This document shows, one piece after another, positions 1-12,789 of a DNA stretch of 64,000 bases (its first letter is position 1; each line of letters begins with the position of its first letter). This DNA comes from Dama dama (Eukaryota > Chordata > Mammalia > Artiodactyla > Cervidae): positions 57,254,001 to 57,318,000 of the forward strand of contig NC_083691.1 of assembly GCF_033118175.1 (NCBI RefSeq), given 5' to 3'. The notes beneath the pieces are model-generated. The model was given only the letters and a program-made list of their open reading frames with translations, was not told the origin of the DNA and made no database searches. The translations under genes were made by a program, and so were the position numbers.

Positions 1-60
1 TTTCTGTGTCTCCGACATTGGCAGGTGGATTCTTTACCACTGAGCCACCTGGGAAGCCCT
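1..60 (-). mobile_element. Bov-tA SINE head, cut by the window start
   Basis: Ends tgagccacctgggaagccct, the reverse complement of the tRNA-like head. Confidence 0.9.
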
Positions 61-304
61 TTGATCTATCCAAATTGGAAAATAAAACAATGGTTTATTT
101 CTGACTTTCACTGTGCAATCTTAGCAATGTTTCCCCTGTGCTAAATATTACTTATTGGAAAATGATACTCTGATAACAAAAACTTTGAAGGAAGAAAGTT
201 CATAAATTTTCACTTTAATAGACCAGCTTAATGTTTTGTCCATGTTTTCCAGCCTCGCTTGTAGGCACATGCATTTTCACACAGAACACATTGTACGTTT
301 GAAT

Positions 305-512
305 GGGCTTCTCTGGTGGCCCAGATGCTAAAGAATCTGCCTGCCAATGCAGGAGACCGGAATTTGATCCCTGAGTTGGGAAAATCCCCTGGAGAAGGGA
401 ATGGCTACCCACTCCAGTATTCTTGTCTGGAGAATTCCTTGGATAGAGGAGCCTGGAGGGCTAGAGTCTATGGGGTCACAAAGAGTCAGACACGACTGAG
501 TGACTAACCCAC
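305..512 (+). mobile_element. Bov-tA SINE
   Basis: From gggcttctctggtggc to cgactgagtgactaa, full length. A-box/B-box-like tRNA-Glu head is visible. Confidence 0.93.
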
Positions 513-516
513 TGTA

Positions 517-636
517 CTGCTGCTGCTAAGTCGCTTCAGTCGTGTCCGACTCTGCGCGACCCCTTAGACAGCAGCCCACCAGGCTCCACTGTCCCTGGGA
601 TTCTCCAGGCAAGAATACTAGAGTGGGCAACCCACT
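517..636 (-). mobile_element. Bov-A2 SINE fragment
   Basis: tgctgctgctaagtcgcttc start is the 3' end of Bov-A2 in reverse orientation. Confidence 0.9.
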
Positions 637-1489
637 ATACTAGGTTGGTATTAATCTTAGCTAATCATCAGAATCACAGGAGAGCAGACAAAAAGAAAAA
701 TGCCCTAGTTCAGAAATCACAGGAACCCCTTACTAATGAAGCCCTTTATAGTTTATAAAACTCTTGTACACTCAGAAGTATGAATACATAAAATCAAATT
801 TATTTGCTATTTTATGAAATAGTTTCTTAATTGGCCAACATTTTGCCCCTTTATAGTACTACAGTAATCTTTTGTGAGATTCTGAAGCGACATTTGCTTT
901 ATCAAAGAAATAAAATTACTAGAGAAAGGAAACCAGATCTACTGATTTCCTATCCTTCCTGGTTTTATTTAATTTCAGTCGTGATCTTTTAAAATCTATT
1001 TAATTTATTTTAACTAGAATAACACATCTGTTAGGTAAGGCAGCAAAAAGAGAATTTTCTGAGGTTTCTTAACAGATTTTGGCAATTTCCTTAGCCCTGC
1101 ATTGGATGTTTTAATTTCGACTTCTGTGAAAGAAATGGGGCTTGTGGATTTTGATAACGGCACACAACAGATATTGAGTCATCAGGTTTTGATAGAACCA
1201 GGAGGTCTAATGACAGGATTTAAACTGAGAATTATGGAGTCCTTTGAGTTTGAGTGTCGGGTTCTTGGGAGGAGGAGGAAGAGAATGGTAGAGTGTATCC
1301 TGCTGTATCCTTAGTGGAGCTCTGAGGATGGGATTGATTGCTTCTGTTCCAAAGTGAAGAAACTGCAGGAAGTATTTTGTCTAAACTTGCAAATAGTAAA
1401 GCAATGCTTGTGTGTAGGTTGATAAAAAGAACAAGATTACTTTCTTTTAACCTAGGCCCTGGACTCGGTTCTTTCATGGTGTCACTGTT
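637..1489. other. Unique noncoding sequence
   Basis: No gene or clear repeat seen. A 70-residue open frame at 1,102 has no recognisable feature. Confidence 0.45.
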
Positions 1490-1655
1490 CTTACAGTAAC
1501 CTTAAAGAGGTGGTCTGTTAATATCTTAAAATTACAGACTAAGAAACTGAGCTTTTGAAAGTGTCACTCACTTGCTCAAAGCCAGTCACCCAAGTTATAA
1601 CAGAGTTGGATTCAAAGTCAGGTCTGCCTGCTCTGAAGTCCATCATCTTTTCATT
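1490..1655 (-). mobile_element. MIR SINE fragment
   Basis: Contains the old mammalian MIR core: actaagaaactgagcttttg and caaagtcaggtctgcctgc. Confidence 0.75.
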
Positions 1656-1928
1656 GTACTTTTATTATTATACTGAGCAAACTATGATTAAAGTTTTTTT
1701 TTGTTTTGTTTTGCTTTTCTTGACAATTTGTTCCAAGATCGAATGATTTCCTTTTTCTGGACACAAGTGGGTTCTTAATTTCTCTGCCTCTGACATATGG
1801 CTGGGCTGGGCTGGACCAGACCTTCTGTTGTTTCTCATTCCTCCTGCTTAATCCACACATGGGGGTGGGAGAGGGGGACTCTGCAGGAGCCAGGGTATTA
1901 AACAATCCCTTTCTCTGACTTTTCCTTG

Positions 1929-2125
1929 GCTTCCCTGTGCTTCAGATGGTAAAGAAACTGCCTGCAATGTGGGAGACCTAGGTTTGATCCTTGGATCAGG
2001 AAGATCAGCTGCCAACCCACTCCAGTATTCTTTCCTGGAGAACTCTGTGGACAGAGGAGCCTGGTGGGCTACAGTCCACGGGATCGCAGAGTCAGACATC
2101 ATTGAGCAACTAATACTTCACTTCT
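1929..2125 (+). mobile_element. Bov-tA SINE
   Basis: ggcttccctgtgcttcag to agtcagacatcattgagcaa. Complete but diverged. Confidence 0.9.
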
Positions 2126-2960
2126 CTTTTTCTTACTTTTTCCTTGGTACTAAGAGGACAAACTTTGTAGTAACTGAAATTGGGAATCTTAGGAGGAATG
2201 GTCCCACTCATGGGGTACATGTCAGCAACACTTTGCTCTTCTATTGTGGCTTAAGCAACCTGTGAGTGGACCCTCATTCCAGCTCAATAGTGAAAAGAGC
2301 CTGTTTTCATTTCTTCTTTTACCAAGCCCAGCTGGATAGCACAGGTGCAGGGCTGGGCTCTTAAAATAAAAGTCTTTGTTCCATGTTGACGTGGTGCTAT
2401 GGAAATCCCCTTGCTGCTTCACCTGTTGTTCAGATTAATGAAATGATGATGATCTGTTTTCCATTGTGCCATTTTCAACTTCTCTGAGACCTTTCATTTA
2501 TCAGTGGACATTTCTACTATCTTCACTTGTTAAATACAGTGGGCTTATACATGGTAACATTGAGGATCCCTTTCAAGCTTTGATATTCTGTGCCCGTGCT
2601 TCTGATGAGGGCCCAGATCTTAGAATTCACCATCTTTATTTTGTTTCATTTTCTCAGCAATATTATTCTAGCAGGAGTAGCTGGGCCTGCAAATGAGTCT
2701 TGGTGGTTAGAGTAGGTTATCTCATTATCTTGTCTTCCCGCTTGCCCTGTATCAGCAACCCTCTGGAAAGCAAGGATCAAACATCATTTAAAACCTTGAA
2801 GAAATCTCCATGTGTATGTGTGGGATCACAGAAAACAACGGATGATTTAATTTAACATCAGGGAAGGTTATTTCCATGACAGTGGTTCTTCCTTTCTGAC
2901 TTAAGAGTCAAAGATTACTCTCAAAATTTGTAAATCTTAAGAAATTAGACTTTAAGAAAT
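2126..2960. other. Unique noncoding sequence
   Basis: No gene or repeat I can name. Confidence 0.4.
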
Positions 2961-3350
2961 TGATATTTATATATCATAAGACATCCCTTATATGTGAAAT
3001 CTAGAAAGAAGTGATACAAATGAACATACTTACAAAACAGAAACAGACTCATAGATTTAGAGAATGAACTGGTGATTATCCCAGGGGAAAGTTGAGGGGA
3101 AAGGATAGTTAGAGAGTTTGGGTTAGATATGTACATACTCTTATATTTAAAATGGAAAACCAACAAGGACCTACCTTAGAACACGTGGAACTCTGCTCAA
3201 TATTATGTGGCAGCCTGGATGGGAGGGTAATATGGGGGAGAATGGATACATGTCTTAATATATGGATGGCTGAGTCCCTTTGTTGTCCACCTGAAACTCA
3301 GAAAACATTGTTAATAGGCTATACCCCAATACAAAATAAAAAGTTTATAA
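2961..3350 (+). mobile_element. Artiodactyl L1 3' end
   Basis: Carries the L1 3' UTR marks tgtggcagcctggatggg and ctataccccaatacaaaata, then an A-rich tail. Confidence 0.85.
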
Positions 3351-3437
3351 AAAAGAAATGGATATTTATAAAACAGCCATGGCATTTTTTCTGGTGGTCT
3401 AATCAATCGTTGAGTTTTATTCTTCTTTTTTGGAGGG

Positions 3438-3645
3438 CGGGTTTCCCTGGTGGCCTAGTCGGTAAAGAATTCGCCTGCAATGAGGGAGACTTGGGTTCAA
3501 TCCCTGAGTTGGGAAGATCCCTGGGAGAAGGAAATGGCAACCTACTCCAGTATTCTTGCCTGGAGAATCCCCATGGACATAGGAGCCTGGTGGGCTGCAG
3601 CCCATGGGATCACAGAGCTGGAAATGACTGAGCGACTAAGTCAAA
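3438..3645 (+). mobile_element. Bov-tA SINE
   Basis: ggtttccctggtggcctag to tgactgagcgactaagtc. Confidence 0.92.
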
Positions 3646-5884
3646 TCAATCTTTGAGTCTTATTCTCCTTTTTTTTTTTTTAAATTTAGGAATAGTAATA
3701 CCTCCTTTATGGGATTGTTGTGTTAAATACATGAGAAAAAGGATGTAGCCCTGCTTAGCAAGTGTTTGACACATCTTAGGCATTCCGAAAATGTTCACTT
3801 AGGGTCAAATAATAACTTACATTTTTTTCTGCTCATGAGGGCTAGCTATTGATTGACCTTGAGGCTAAAAAAGTGGCCCCATGATCTTGAGAAGCTAGCA
3901 ATATTTTTTTTAAGCTAGCAATATTTTAATGAAACAAAATAAACATATATGAAACAATTAGAGAACAGCTGAAGTCAGGACATGACCAGTTGTTGTCCTG
4001 GAGACAAAATACCCCAACCAGAGTAGACAGATTCTCACAGTGATGGTCTCTGAGTCAGATTTTCAAGGAGAGCGGTGCGCCAGCATAGCTGACCACCCTG
4101 AGTCAAGGCCACAGGTCGTGGGTTCCAACAACAAGGAAAAGACTAAGTAAAATTACACACTATCAATAAGAGAGAATGATGTGTATCTGTCAAAATGATC
4201 AGGATAATATCTAAGTCAAAAACAGAAGTGCTGGCTTGGAAATATATGGGTTATTTTCAAATATCTTTTGATCATGATTTCTAATGTAATCAACTCTGTA
4301 TCGATTTCAATACATTTAGATCATGAAATTTTTTACCTTGTTTTATGTCCCTGGATATGTTCCAGTGTCTCCTAGTTTATAGTCTATGGGAACTTGAATT
4401 GAATTTGTACCTTATTGTTGTGTGAAAATTGTACAGATCTTAATTATGTTGAATTGGTTCATGGTGCTTTTCAGGTCTACTATATCCTTCTACTTTTCTG
4501 TATGTTCATTCTATTAATTTTTGAGAGCTTGATCTTGAAACTCCAACTAAAAATCTTAATTTATCTCGTTAAAAATAATTGTAATATAGAGTAGAACTAT
4601 ATGTAACCTTTTTCTGTATTTTCCAAGTCTTCTGTAAATGTGTTATCATACTTTCATAATTTAAAAGATAAAAAAGAAGAGAAAAAACCAGAAGTGCTGG
4701 GAAATAAAAGCAAATGAAAGAAGTTGTACACAAAATTATGGTAATAGTGTGAATTACTCCTGTCAGTATGAATGAAAGACAGATAAATATTAGAAAGTAA
4801 TATGATGTGAGAAATGAAAATAATAGATGTATTAGGGTTATGGAAATGGATAAATTTCAAAAACATTCTCTTTAGTAGAGTTTCACTTATAAAAATTGAA
4901 ATAGACCAAATATTTTGGATCATTTCATACTGGATAATGTCTTGGATTGAATATCATACCAGTCTATGAGTGAAGGATCCAGCCTTCTCTGGGCTAAGAC
5001 TTCCTCTCAGATATTCAATTCATTGTGATCTGTCTTGACCGACTCAATTTTTTTTTTTTAAAGAGAAAAAAATACAAATCCAGTAGGTTGAGGAGCCCTC
5101 TTCCATTTACATTTCTGTGGCTCTTCCTTCTGCAACCTGATATTGAATCCAAAGGAAGGAAGAAGCCCTAGAAGCTCTGATTTTGAGCTTTATGAATTTG
5201 TTTTGCTACTTTTATAGAAAATGTCTGGTTCCATTAAGAATCAGTCAACCCCAATAGAGGCTCATATCACTTTAAGATTAAAAAAATATACCCATTGTCA
5301 ACTTGGCAAATTTATGTTTTATTTTGGTAGATGGGCCCTTCATTTTCAAAAGAATTCCCCATAAATGTCCCTTAAAAATATGTTAACCTTTCAGAGACAC
5401 ATGGATTTCATGCGGTGATTTGCCCTATAGGTCAAGTCATGAATACTTAGGACAGATTCTTCCATAGTTTGATTAGGTGGGTTCTTATTAAGGGAAAGAT
5501 GCAGCACATTTCTGAGAAAATGCAGCACAACTGGGACCCTCAGTCAAGCTGATTCAACTCTATGCAAGCCCATCTAATGCAAGCTAGTCTCATCTAACCA
5601 ATCAAAAAAACACACGGGTATTTGAGCCAGTGACTCTGAGGCTCAGTCATTCCCTTTGGATCAGAAGTTAACAAAGCAGCCTGGCTCAGGTTCCCCTCTA
5701 GTCTTTCCCGCCACCTCAGGGAAGCCTGGGGTCCTTTTCCACTCACCCTATGTGCCAACTTTTCAAAGCCTCCTTGCCTAAGTCTGCTTGAGAAGGTAGA
5801 GGAAGGAGAAATGGGCAGAGAGCCTCAAAACTGACTTCTAGTGTTGGCTCAACTTCAACTACTAAGTCACTGAAAGTTAAGCTT
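3646..5884. other. Noncoding, with a MIR-like piece
   Basis: 3,695-3,790 looks like the 3' part of a MIR. The rest is unique AT-rich sequence without a gene. aagctagcaatatttt is repeated at 3,890-3,930. Confidence 0.45.
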
Positions 5885-6410
5885 TGCTACTGTTGTTCAG
5901 TCACTAAATTATGTCTGACTTTTTAAAAATTAATTTATTTTTTAATGGAAGGATAATTGCTTTACAGAATTTCGTTGTTTCTGTCAAACATCAATATGAC
6001 TCAGCCATGGGTGTACACATGTCTGACTTTTTGTGACCCCATAGACTGAAGCACTCCAGGCTCCTTTGTCTTCCATTATCCCTCAGAGTTTGTTCAAATT
6101 CATGTCCATTGAGTTGGTGATGCTGTCTAACCATCTCACCCTCTGCTGCCTCCTTCTTCTCCTGTCCTCAATCTTTCCCAGCATCAGAGTCTTTTCCAGT
6201 GAGTTGGCTCTTTGAATCAGGTGGTCAAAGTATTGGAGCTTCAGCTTCAACATCATCCTTCCAATGAATACTCAGGGTTGATTTCCTTTAGGATTTATTG
6301 GTTTGATCTCCTTGCAGTCCAAGGGTCTCTCAAGAGCCTTCTCTAGCATCACAGTTTGAAAGCATCAATCCTTCGGCGCTCTCAACACTTTGCAGTTGAC
6401 TAAGTAGTTA
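5885..6410 (-). mobile_element. BovB 3' fragment, split by L1
   Basis: Minus-strand BovB from ctactgttgttcagtcac to the ctttgaaagcatcaatcctt region. Interrupted at 5,925-6,018 by an L1 3' end. Confidence 0.85.
5925..6018 (-). mobile_element. Short L1 3' end with 14-base target duplication
   Basis: The direct repeat atgtctgacttttt flanks it at 5,911-5,924 and 6,019-6,032. The insert reads on the minus strand as an L1 3' end with an A-rich tail. Confidence 0.9.
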
Positions 6411-7560
6411 ACTAGTTAATTACTTAGTCAACTACAAAGTAAGTCAGTCAACCTTTCGAGGGCTTAGTCTCTCATCTTTTTTTATCTGACTGATTTTTCT
6501 GGCCATTTCTCTTCAGTCCTAATGTTCTGTGAATTCACCTTTAACTCTTTTATCCACACTTCATGATTAATTCAAACCAAATCTCAATCACTCTGATACT
6601 TTAAATTGGTTCTTCTTGGGGTGATAGTGTTCAATTTGGCACTGTTCTAATTTTCCTTGTTTATACCCATTTTAGGGGATGAGGGTTATGTTTTATTTTT
6701 TACACAGACTTCTTGATGGTAGAACTTGTGACTTCCATGTCCTTATATCTCTTCACAGTGACTTGACTTCTTAGGGCCGTTGTCAAGTGACATTCTTCCT
6801 GGTGAGTCTATCCTTTATGGTAGAGTTTTTCTCATGTCTCTAAAACATTCTTAACTCAAGAATAGAAAGTTATCAAAATTGTAAATAAATCCTGGAAGTT
6901 TTATAACTCTGATATTTCTTTTTAGAGTAAGTGTTGGAAATAACTTTATACACAATTTTTTTGGGAAGATTTCTTCTTATAACTGAGATTGTTTGATAAA
7001 TCTGTCTGGTGAGAAACATAAGCAATCCTTTCCAGTTGTGAAAGAGCAGTGATTCTTAGTCATTTAGTGCAAATAATTTCTCTCCTGTCAACTCAATGAC
7101 TGCTTACCTCTGGTCAAACCAGTCTACCCAAAAGTGTACTTCCTTTCCACTCAAAGAGGAAATGCCCATCATGTGTGCACAGAGGTAGAGATAGTGGCAT
7201 GGTGGTGGGTGGGGGTGGTGTTGGTGGATTTGAACTAGAATTTTTGGGATTGTGAGAAACGATGCTTAATTTCTAGGTGGCTGGCTCCAGAAGTTGCGAT
7301 TTCCTATCCTTACATGAAATCAGAACTTACATTCATTGTGACTGAAGGCAGCAAAGAGCAGATACACTATATATGGACAGCAAAGCAAGAAGACCAGTCC
7401 CTGAAGGTCACTTTTAGAAAGTGGATTCCAAGTGCAATGGAACTCTTCAGGAAGACCTGGATGGTCAGATCCAATGGGGTTTCAAGCAGGTGGTTGTGTT
7501 GAGCAAAAGGAGGTTTGAAATCAGAGGGCAGGTATCTGAGAGACGGCTTTTCCACTTGGG
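6411..7560. other. Unique noncoding sequence
   Basis: No gene seen. 7,197-7,230 is a GT/G-rich run (ggtggtgggtgggggtggtg). Confidence 0.4.
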
Positions 7561-7640
7561 CAAGTCTGTCGATCTTTCCGGTTCAATTTCTTCATCTGTA
7601 AACTGGGTTAATAATGTCACACTCTATGAGTTTGTCTATC
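7561..7640 (+). mobile_element. MIR SINE fragment
   Basis: ttcttcatctgtaaactggg is the MIR core end. Confidence 0.75.
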
Positions 7641-7724
7641 CAAATAACAAATAAGCACAATCACACACACAGAAAAACAACCCCTATAATAGTTACACAA
7701 ACATATATCAGCCATAAATAATTC

Positions 7725-8160
7725 ATACTCATTTACTCATTTATTTATTTAACAAATGCTTTTCAACTGAGGCACTGTGCCTCATGCAAGACACTGAAAC
7801 AAGTATACAAATGCATAAAGATGAAGGTGCAAAAATTCTAGTTCAAGGTCTTAATACACGGTAGAAGGATCATCAACCAAAGAATGAGAATAAAGAATGA
7901 CTTTCAGTTGGTTCTCAAGCTACTATTGTGATCTTCAAATATTGTTTTGGTGCATAGTTTTCGAGCAAAATACTATCAGTTTCTTTATAATGGACAGAAT
8001 TCCCTGTCTCTTAGGAGCTTAAATTTTGATGGGAAATAAAGACAGAAATATTTGGGTCTCACACAAATCAAATACATAAATGATGGATGGTATGTACTGA
8101 ATACAGTGATGCAGGGAATCAAGAGAGTAGACTGGGTGAAATCAGCAGAGTTTCTCATTT
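7725..8160 (-). mobile_element. L2-like LINE fragment
   Basis: catttatttatttaacaaat, gaggcactgtgcctcatgca and agcttaaattttgatgggaa match the L2 3' region in reverse. Confidence 0.55.
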
Positions 8161-8684
8161 TTCAGAGATGATGAGATGGGACCTCTGGAGGTCAGCTGGA
8201 AATAGAACCAAGTTTTCATTAATTTTCAGACATACCTGCTGATAAATAGCTAATAAATTATGAAGTGAACAAGTTTGATATTGTGCCATTGCACAAATCA
8301 CTTGTGCCTCATTATTTTGGAGTGTGTCATGAATCTGACAACACAGATTAAACGTGTATTTGCAATTGTCATATCAGATAGTCCTATGAAAACAGAACTT
8401 GTTTGATTTTACTTGTTAACTGTGACTACAGAATACAGTAACTGGAAGACATGCATTCCTTTTTCTTACGTAAAAATCAGGTGTTACTGTATTTCTGAGC
8501 AGAATGCACAATTGAAAACCATGTTGAGGTTGAGGGTGGAGATGCTCTTGTCAGACACCAGTCTGTGGGTCTGAGTGTGTGTCGGGTGGAGGCCAGGAGG
8601 GTTGCACTATGTCATTTTCATCTGTCTGATTAGTGTCTCCTGTTTCAAGAACTTTGGCTTTTTATAGTCAATTTGGGAAAATAA
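8161..8684. other. Unique noncoding sequence
   Basis: No gene or repeat recognised. Confidence 0.4.
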
Positions 8685-8838
8685 TCCAATAGGTGTTGGG
8701 TCAGAAGTTGTAACAGGATGAGTTGAATATATTCTGAGTCCCCAAGTTACTTATCTATTTTCTTAAAATGTTCTGTGGTGTTCATTTTTCCTTATTATGT
8801 GTCTTCAAGTTTTTTCAGTACTCAAAGAGTGGGAAGGG
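8685..8838 (+). repeat. Local duplication, copy 1
   Basis: Matches 10,246-10,392: ataggtg, cagaagttgtaa, atgagttgaatatatt, ccccaagtta, ttatgtgtct. Confidence 0.85.
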
Positions 8839-9239
8839 GGAGGGGAGGAGAAGACAAGCTCACAGCAGAGCAGGAGGCCTCAGACCCAACCAGTCCTTGG
8901 GCTTGGGGCTCTTTTCACAACTGCTGAAATCCGAGGAAATCTTTCTATCTTAGGGCGGCTGCTCTGGTCAATAAAGTCAATGGAGACTCTTTGCTAGATC
9001 ACCATTACTAGAGTATTTAATTGCTAGGTTATCATCTGGCAGTGGAACCCTGGTACAGCACGTGACAGACCAGCTGATCATCACCTCGACACAGAAGTTC
9101 TCAGAAGCCTGTGGCCTGGGCTCTCAGGGAAAGACCTAATGAGAACTCTCTTTAGAGCTACCCAGTTTCTCTGTTTCTTTTTGTCTTTCTCTTTTTAATT
9201 CTCATTTCTATTATCTTTTGCCTTTCTTCCAGCTCTCTT
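8839..9239. other. Unique noncoding sequence
   Basis: Starts purine-rich (gggaagggggaggggaggag). No gene seen. Confidence 0.4.
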
Positions 9240-9455
9240 TGGGCTTCCCTGGTGGCTCAGATGGTAAAGAATCTGCCTGTGATGCAGGATACCTGGGTTT
9301 GATTCCTGGGTCACAAAGATTCCCCTGGAGAAGGGAGTGGCAACCCACTCCAGTATTCTTGCCTGGAGAATTCCCTGGACAGAGGAGCCTGGTGGGCTAT
9401 AGTCCATGGGATCACAAAGAGTTGGACACAGCTGAGCAACTAACACTTTCTTTCA
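9240..9455 (+). mobile_element. Bov-tA SINE
   Basis: gggcttccctggtggctcag to gctgagcaactaacactttc, nearly consensus. Confidence 0.94.
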
Positions 9456-9489
9456 CAGCTCTCTTTATTTTTCCTTTTCCCTCTAATTT

Positions 9490-9700
9490 TTAAAAAAATA
9501 TTTATTTATTTGGCTGCACTGAGGTTTAGTTACTCTACATGGGATCTTTGGTCTTCTTTGCAGGATGGAAGATCTTCAGTTGCAGCTTGCAAACTCTTGG
9601 TTTTAGCATGTAGGATCTAGTTCGGTGACCAGGGATTGAACTGGGCTCCCTGCCAGAAAGCCCCGTGTCTTAACCACTGGACTACCAAGGAAGTCCCCTT
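9490..9700 (-). mobile_element. CHR-type SINE
   Basis: ttatttatttggctgcactg to taaccactggactaccaagg is the reverse of an artiodactyl tRNA-Glu-like SINE. Confidence 0.85.
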
Positions 9701-10245
9701 TTCCCTCTAATCTTTTTCCAAATGTTCTTTAATTCAACACACTATGGAATTAAATTGGAAACGTTAATTTGTTAAATAAAACACTGTGTACCCATACACA
9801 AAACATTTTCTATTTGTTAAAACAGACGAAGAAAATTTAAGCAGCTCCCCCAGAATGTAGAAGTCTAGGATAGATTATCCATTTAGATTGGTGACCCTTA
9901 ATCCAGAATTTCCTCATTTCTGGATCATTGTCTTTGGTGAGTAATGAAAGAAAACATATGTGGGAAGCTCATATGTGGATCTTTGAGTCTGTGGCGAGCA
10001 CAGAGACATGAATGGGGGTAGGGAAAGGTTCTTATTTTATTCAGGTCCAGGGAACACGTTCAAGCTTCTGTTTGGTGGCTGAGGATCTTAAAGGGCCCAA
10101 GGTGAGTGTTTGTAGGTCATCTGCAGCTTCATGAAGTTAGGGACATCTGTGTCTTCCTCTTCACTGTGCATCTTTCCTCACCTACCCACCAGCCCCCAGG
10201 ACACAGACCCAAGTGCTCATAAATGTCTATAGAATGAAAGAATCC
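9701..10245. other. Unique noncoding sequence
   Basis: No gene or repeat I can name. Confidence 0.4.
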
Positions 10246-10392
10246 AGCAATAGGTGTAGGGGCAGAAGTTGTAAGGGAATGAGTTGAATATATTTTGATT
10301 CCCCAAGTTATTTATCTATTTATTTTCTCATTCCTCTCTATCTGTGATGCTCATTTTTTCCTTGTTATGTGTCTCTTTCCAATAGGGAAGGG
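10246..10392 (+). repeat. Local duplication, copy 2
   Basis: Second copy of 8,685-8,838, about 1.56 kb away in the same orientation. Confidence 0.85.
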
Positions 10393-10654
10393 CAAAAAAC
10401 CCCAGATTTGGTTATTAGAGGACTTCAGTAAATGAGCCTTCACCTGTGTCCATGTGAACCAAGTGGGTGAGAAGCCAGGTCTCGGCTGGCAGGTAGTCCC
10501 AGAAGAGTCTGTGATGTCTTAAAGACTCCAGAGCCTCCTTTCCACAATGATATAAACACTCTTAGTTCACCATCCTTCTGGTGAGAAGAGAGCTGAGTGG
10601 TTGGACCAGTTGAAACCACGTGCTGATGTTTGGAGAGCACATTTCTTGTTTTTT

Positions 10655-10905
10655 TTTTTTTTTTATTTTTCCAATATGAAATTTTAGTCTTTTGGGAAAT
10701 GCACCTTCCACCTTAATCCTACAACACTTAAAATATTTTTAGTTTGTATCGGGTTATAGCCGATTAACAATGTGGTGGTAGTTTCAGGTGAATAGAGAAG
10801 GGACTCAGCCACACATATACTTGTATCCATTTTCCCCCAAACTCCCTCCCATCCAGGCTGCCACATAACATTGAGCAGAGTTCTGTGTACTATACAGTAA
10901 GGCTA
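10655..10905 (-). mobile_element. L1 3' end
   Basis: T-rich tail at 10,649 then ggttatagccgattaacaat and caggctgccacataacattg, reverse orientation. Confidence 0.82.
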
Positions 10906-11454
10906 CTATTCTTCAAGTCATTGAGTGCAGATAAAATCCCAAACCTATAGGATTATGATCAGAAAAGGAATGAAATTAAGGCTCAGAGCAAAATTCCTCA
11001 AATAGCTACTGTCCAGTAATTTCAAGGACTGTTTGCCAATCCTGCAACATTTTTATGTTCCATAAGGGTGTCAGGCAAGATGCCCTGGGGGAGGAAATAC
11101 ACTGAACTGAGGTTGATCCTTAGGCCTGTGGGTGAGATATTGTATCAATAAATGGTTCTACTTTGTGTCTCAGTATTTCCATTTTTCAGAAGGTTGAGAG
11201 AATTTTCTTTACATATCAACTAGGTGAAGAGGAACAGAAGGACTGTGGTATATTATTGCAAATTGGGAGAAATGAAGATTTCACACAAAACTAAAAGGCC
11301 TCCTTGTGGAATCACTGCAGGGAGAATATCCATTGAGCTCAGCCATGGGAACCAAGAACCTATGAAACATTAAAAATCAGAAAAGATCGTGGATTGATCG
11401 CATTCTCTGTGACATGCCCTATCCTAAGTGAATTACATACAATATTTCATTTAA
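10906..11454. other. Unique noncoding sequence
   Basis: No gene or clear repeat. Confidence 0.4.
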
Positions 11455-11575
11455 TGTTCATAGTAATACTGAGACAGAGGTTTTACTTCTATTGCTTTAT
11501 TATAGACAAAGAACCTAAAACCTAGACAGGGTAACTAAGTTTCTAAGTGATGAACACCCATGTCAGAGTGCCTTA
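11455..11575 (-). mobile_element. MIR SINE fragment
   Basis: gacaaagaacctaaaaccta and following sequence resemble reversed MIR. Confidence 0.6.
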
Positions 11576-11631
11576 GCCCATGGCTTCCCACTCAAAGGGT
11601 TGGAGCACTGGAGTGATTCATGAGAACATCC

Positions 11632-11852
11632 TTTTGTTGTTGTTGTTTAGTCACTATGCTGTGTCTGACTCTTTTGCTATCCCCATGGACTGTAGCCTGG
11701 CAGGCTTCTCTGTACATGGGATTTCCCAGGCAAGAATGCTGGAGTCGGTTGCCGTTTCCTTCTCCAGGGGATTTTCCCCACCCAGAATCAAACCCGTCTC
11801 TCCCACATTGACAGGCAGATTGACAGGCAGATTCTGAGCCACCAGGGCAGAC
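11632..11852 (-). mobile_element. Bov-tA SINE with 12-base tandem duplication
   Basis: gttgtttagtcactatgct to tgagccaccagggc. attgacaggcag is repeated in tandem at about 11,808-11,831. Confidence 0.9.
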
Positions 11853-11999
11853 AGAGAGCACGCTTGGGGTCAGGTAAATCCCAGGTTGGCTACTGTTTGG
11901 GCAGGGGGATGAAGGTATGTATCTTTCCTGACCTCCAACATGTTATGGGCCCATCCTGTGTGGTTCCACAAGGCTCTAGAGACATTCCACTGCTCTGCG

Positions 12000-12145
12000 T
12001 GGGATTTCTGCTAGCTTGTTTCTGCACTAGGCTGGGAGCTCCTTGAGGTTGAGAGCTCCGTCTTGTTCACCATATTTCTGCAGAACATAGCACAGAGCCA
12101 GGTACTGAAGATGCTAAGAAGAAAATTTGTGGAAGGAATGAAGGT
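12000..12145 (+). mobile_element. L2 LINE 3' fragment
   Basis: ggctgggagctccttgaggt and catagcacagagccaggtac match the L2 3' end. Confidence 0.65.
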
Positions 12146-12439
12146 GGGCATCCATACAAATGGATATTACCTATATTAGTTAGGGTTGCTTGGTGTAGAA
12201 GCACAAATAATTAACCCCGTGACTTGAGTGAGGACCAACACATGGCTGAATGGATGTGTACATGGCTACATGCATAGATGGAAGGGGGAAAAAGTAGAGG
12301 AGAATGCTTCTGTCCTGGGAGCTGGGAAATTTACTGAACTGTGATCTGAAATGTTTCTATGATTCATCCCTATATTCCCAGCCTCCTACCCCTGAAAGGC
12401 TCAAACTATTCAACATGAGTGGTTTCTTTAAAAAAATGT

Positions 12440-12785
12440 TTTTAAATTTAACCTTTTTATTTTGTATTGGGATATAGCCAATTAACAATACTGTGATAGT
12501 TTTAGGTGGACAGCAAAGGGGCTCAGCCATACATATACATGTCTCCATTCTCTCCTAAACTCCTCCCCATCCAGGCTGCCACATAACATTGAGCAGAGTT
12601 CCTTGTGCTATACTGTAGGAACTTGTTGGTTATCCATTTTAAATACAGCATTGTGTACATGACCATCCCAAACTCCTAAATATCCCTTCACCCCTGGCAA
12701 CCATAAATTCATTCTCTAAGTCTATTGAGTCTCTTTCTGTTTTGTAAGTAAGTTTGTTTGTATCATTTCTCCTTAGATTCCACCG
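12440..12785 (-). mobile_element. L1 3' end
   Basis: tttgtattgggatatagcca, caggctgccacataacattg and ttctgttttgtaagtaagtt, reverse orientation. Confidence 0.85.
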
Positions 12786-12789
12786 AATT

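Noticed and set aside
3152..3631. 159-residue open frame
   Set aside because: Chimaera of an L1 3' end and a Bov-tA SINE, with no protein family.
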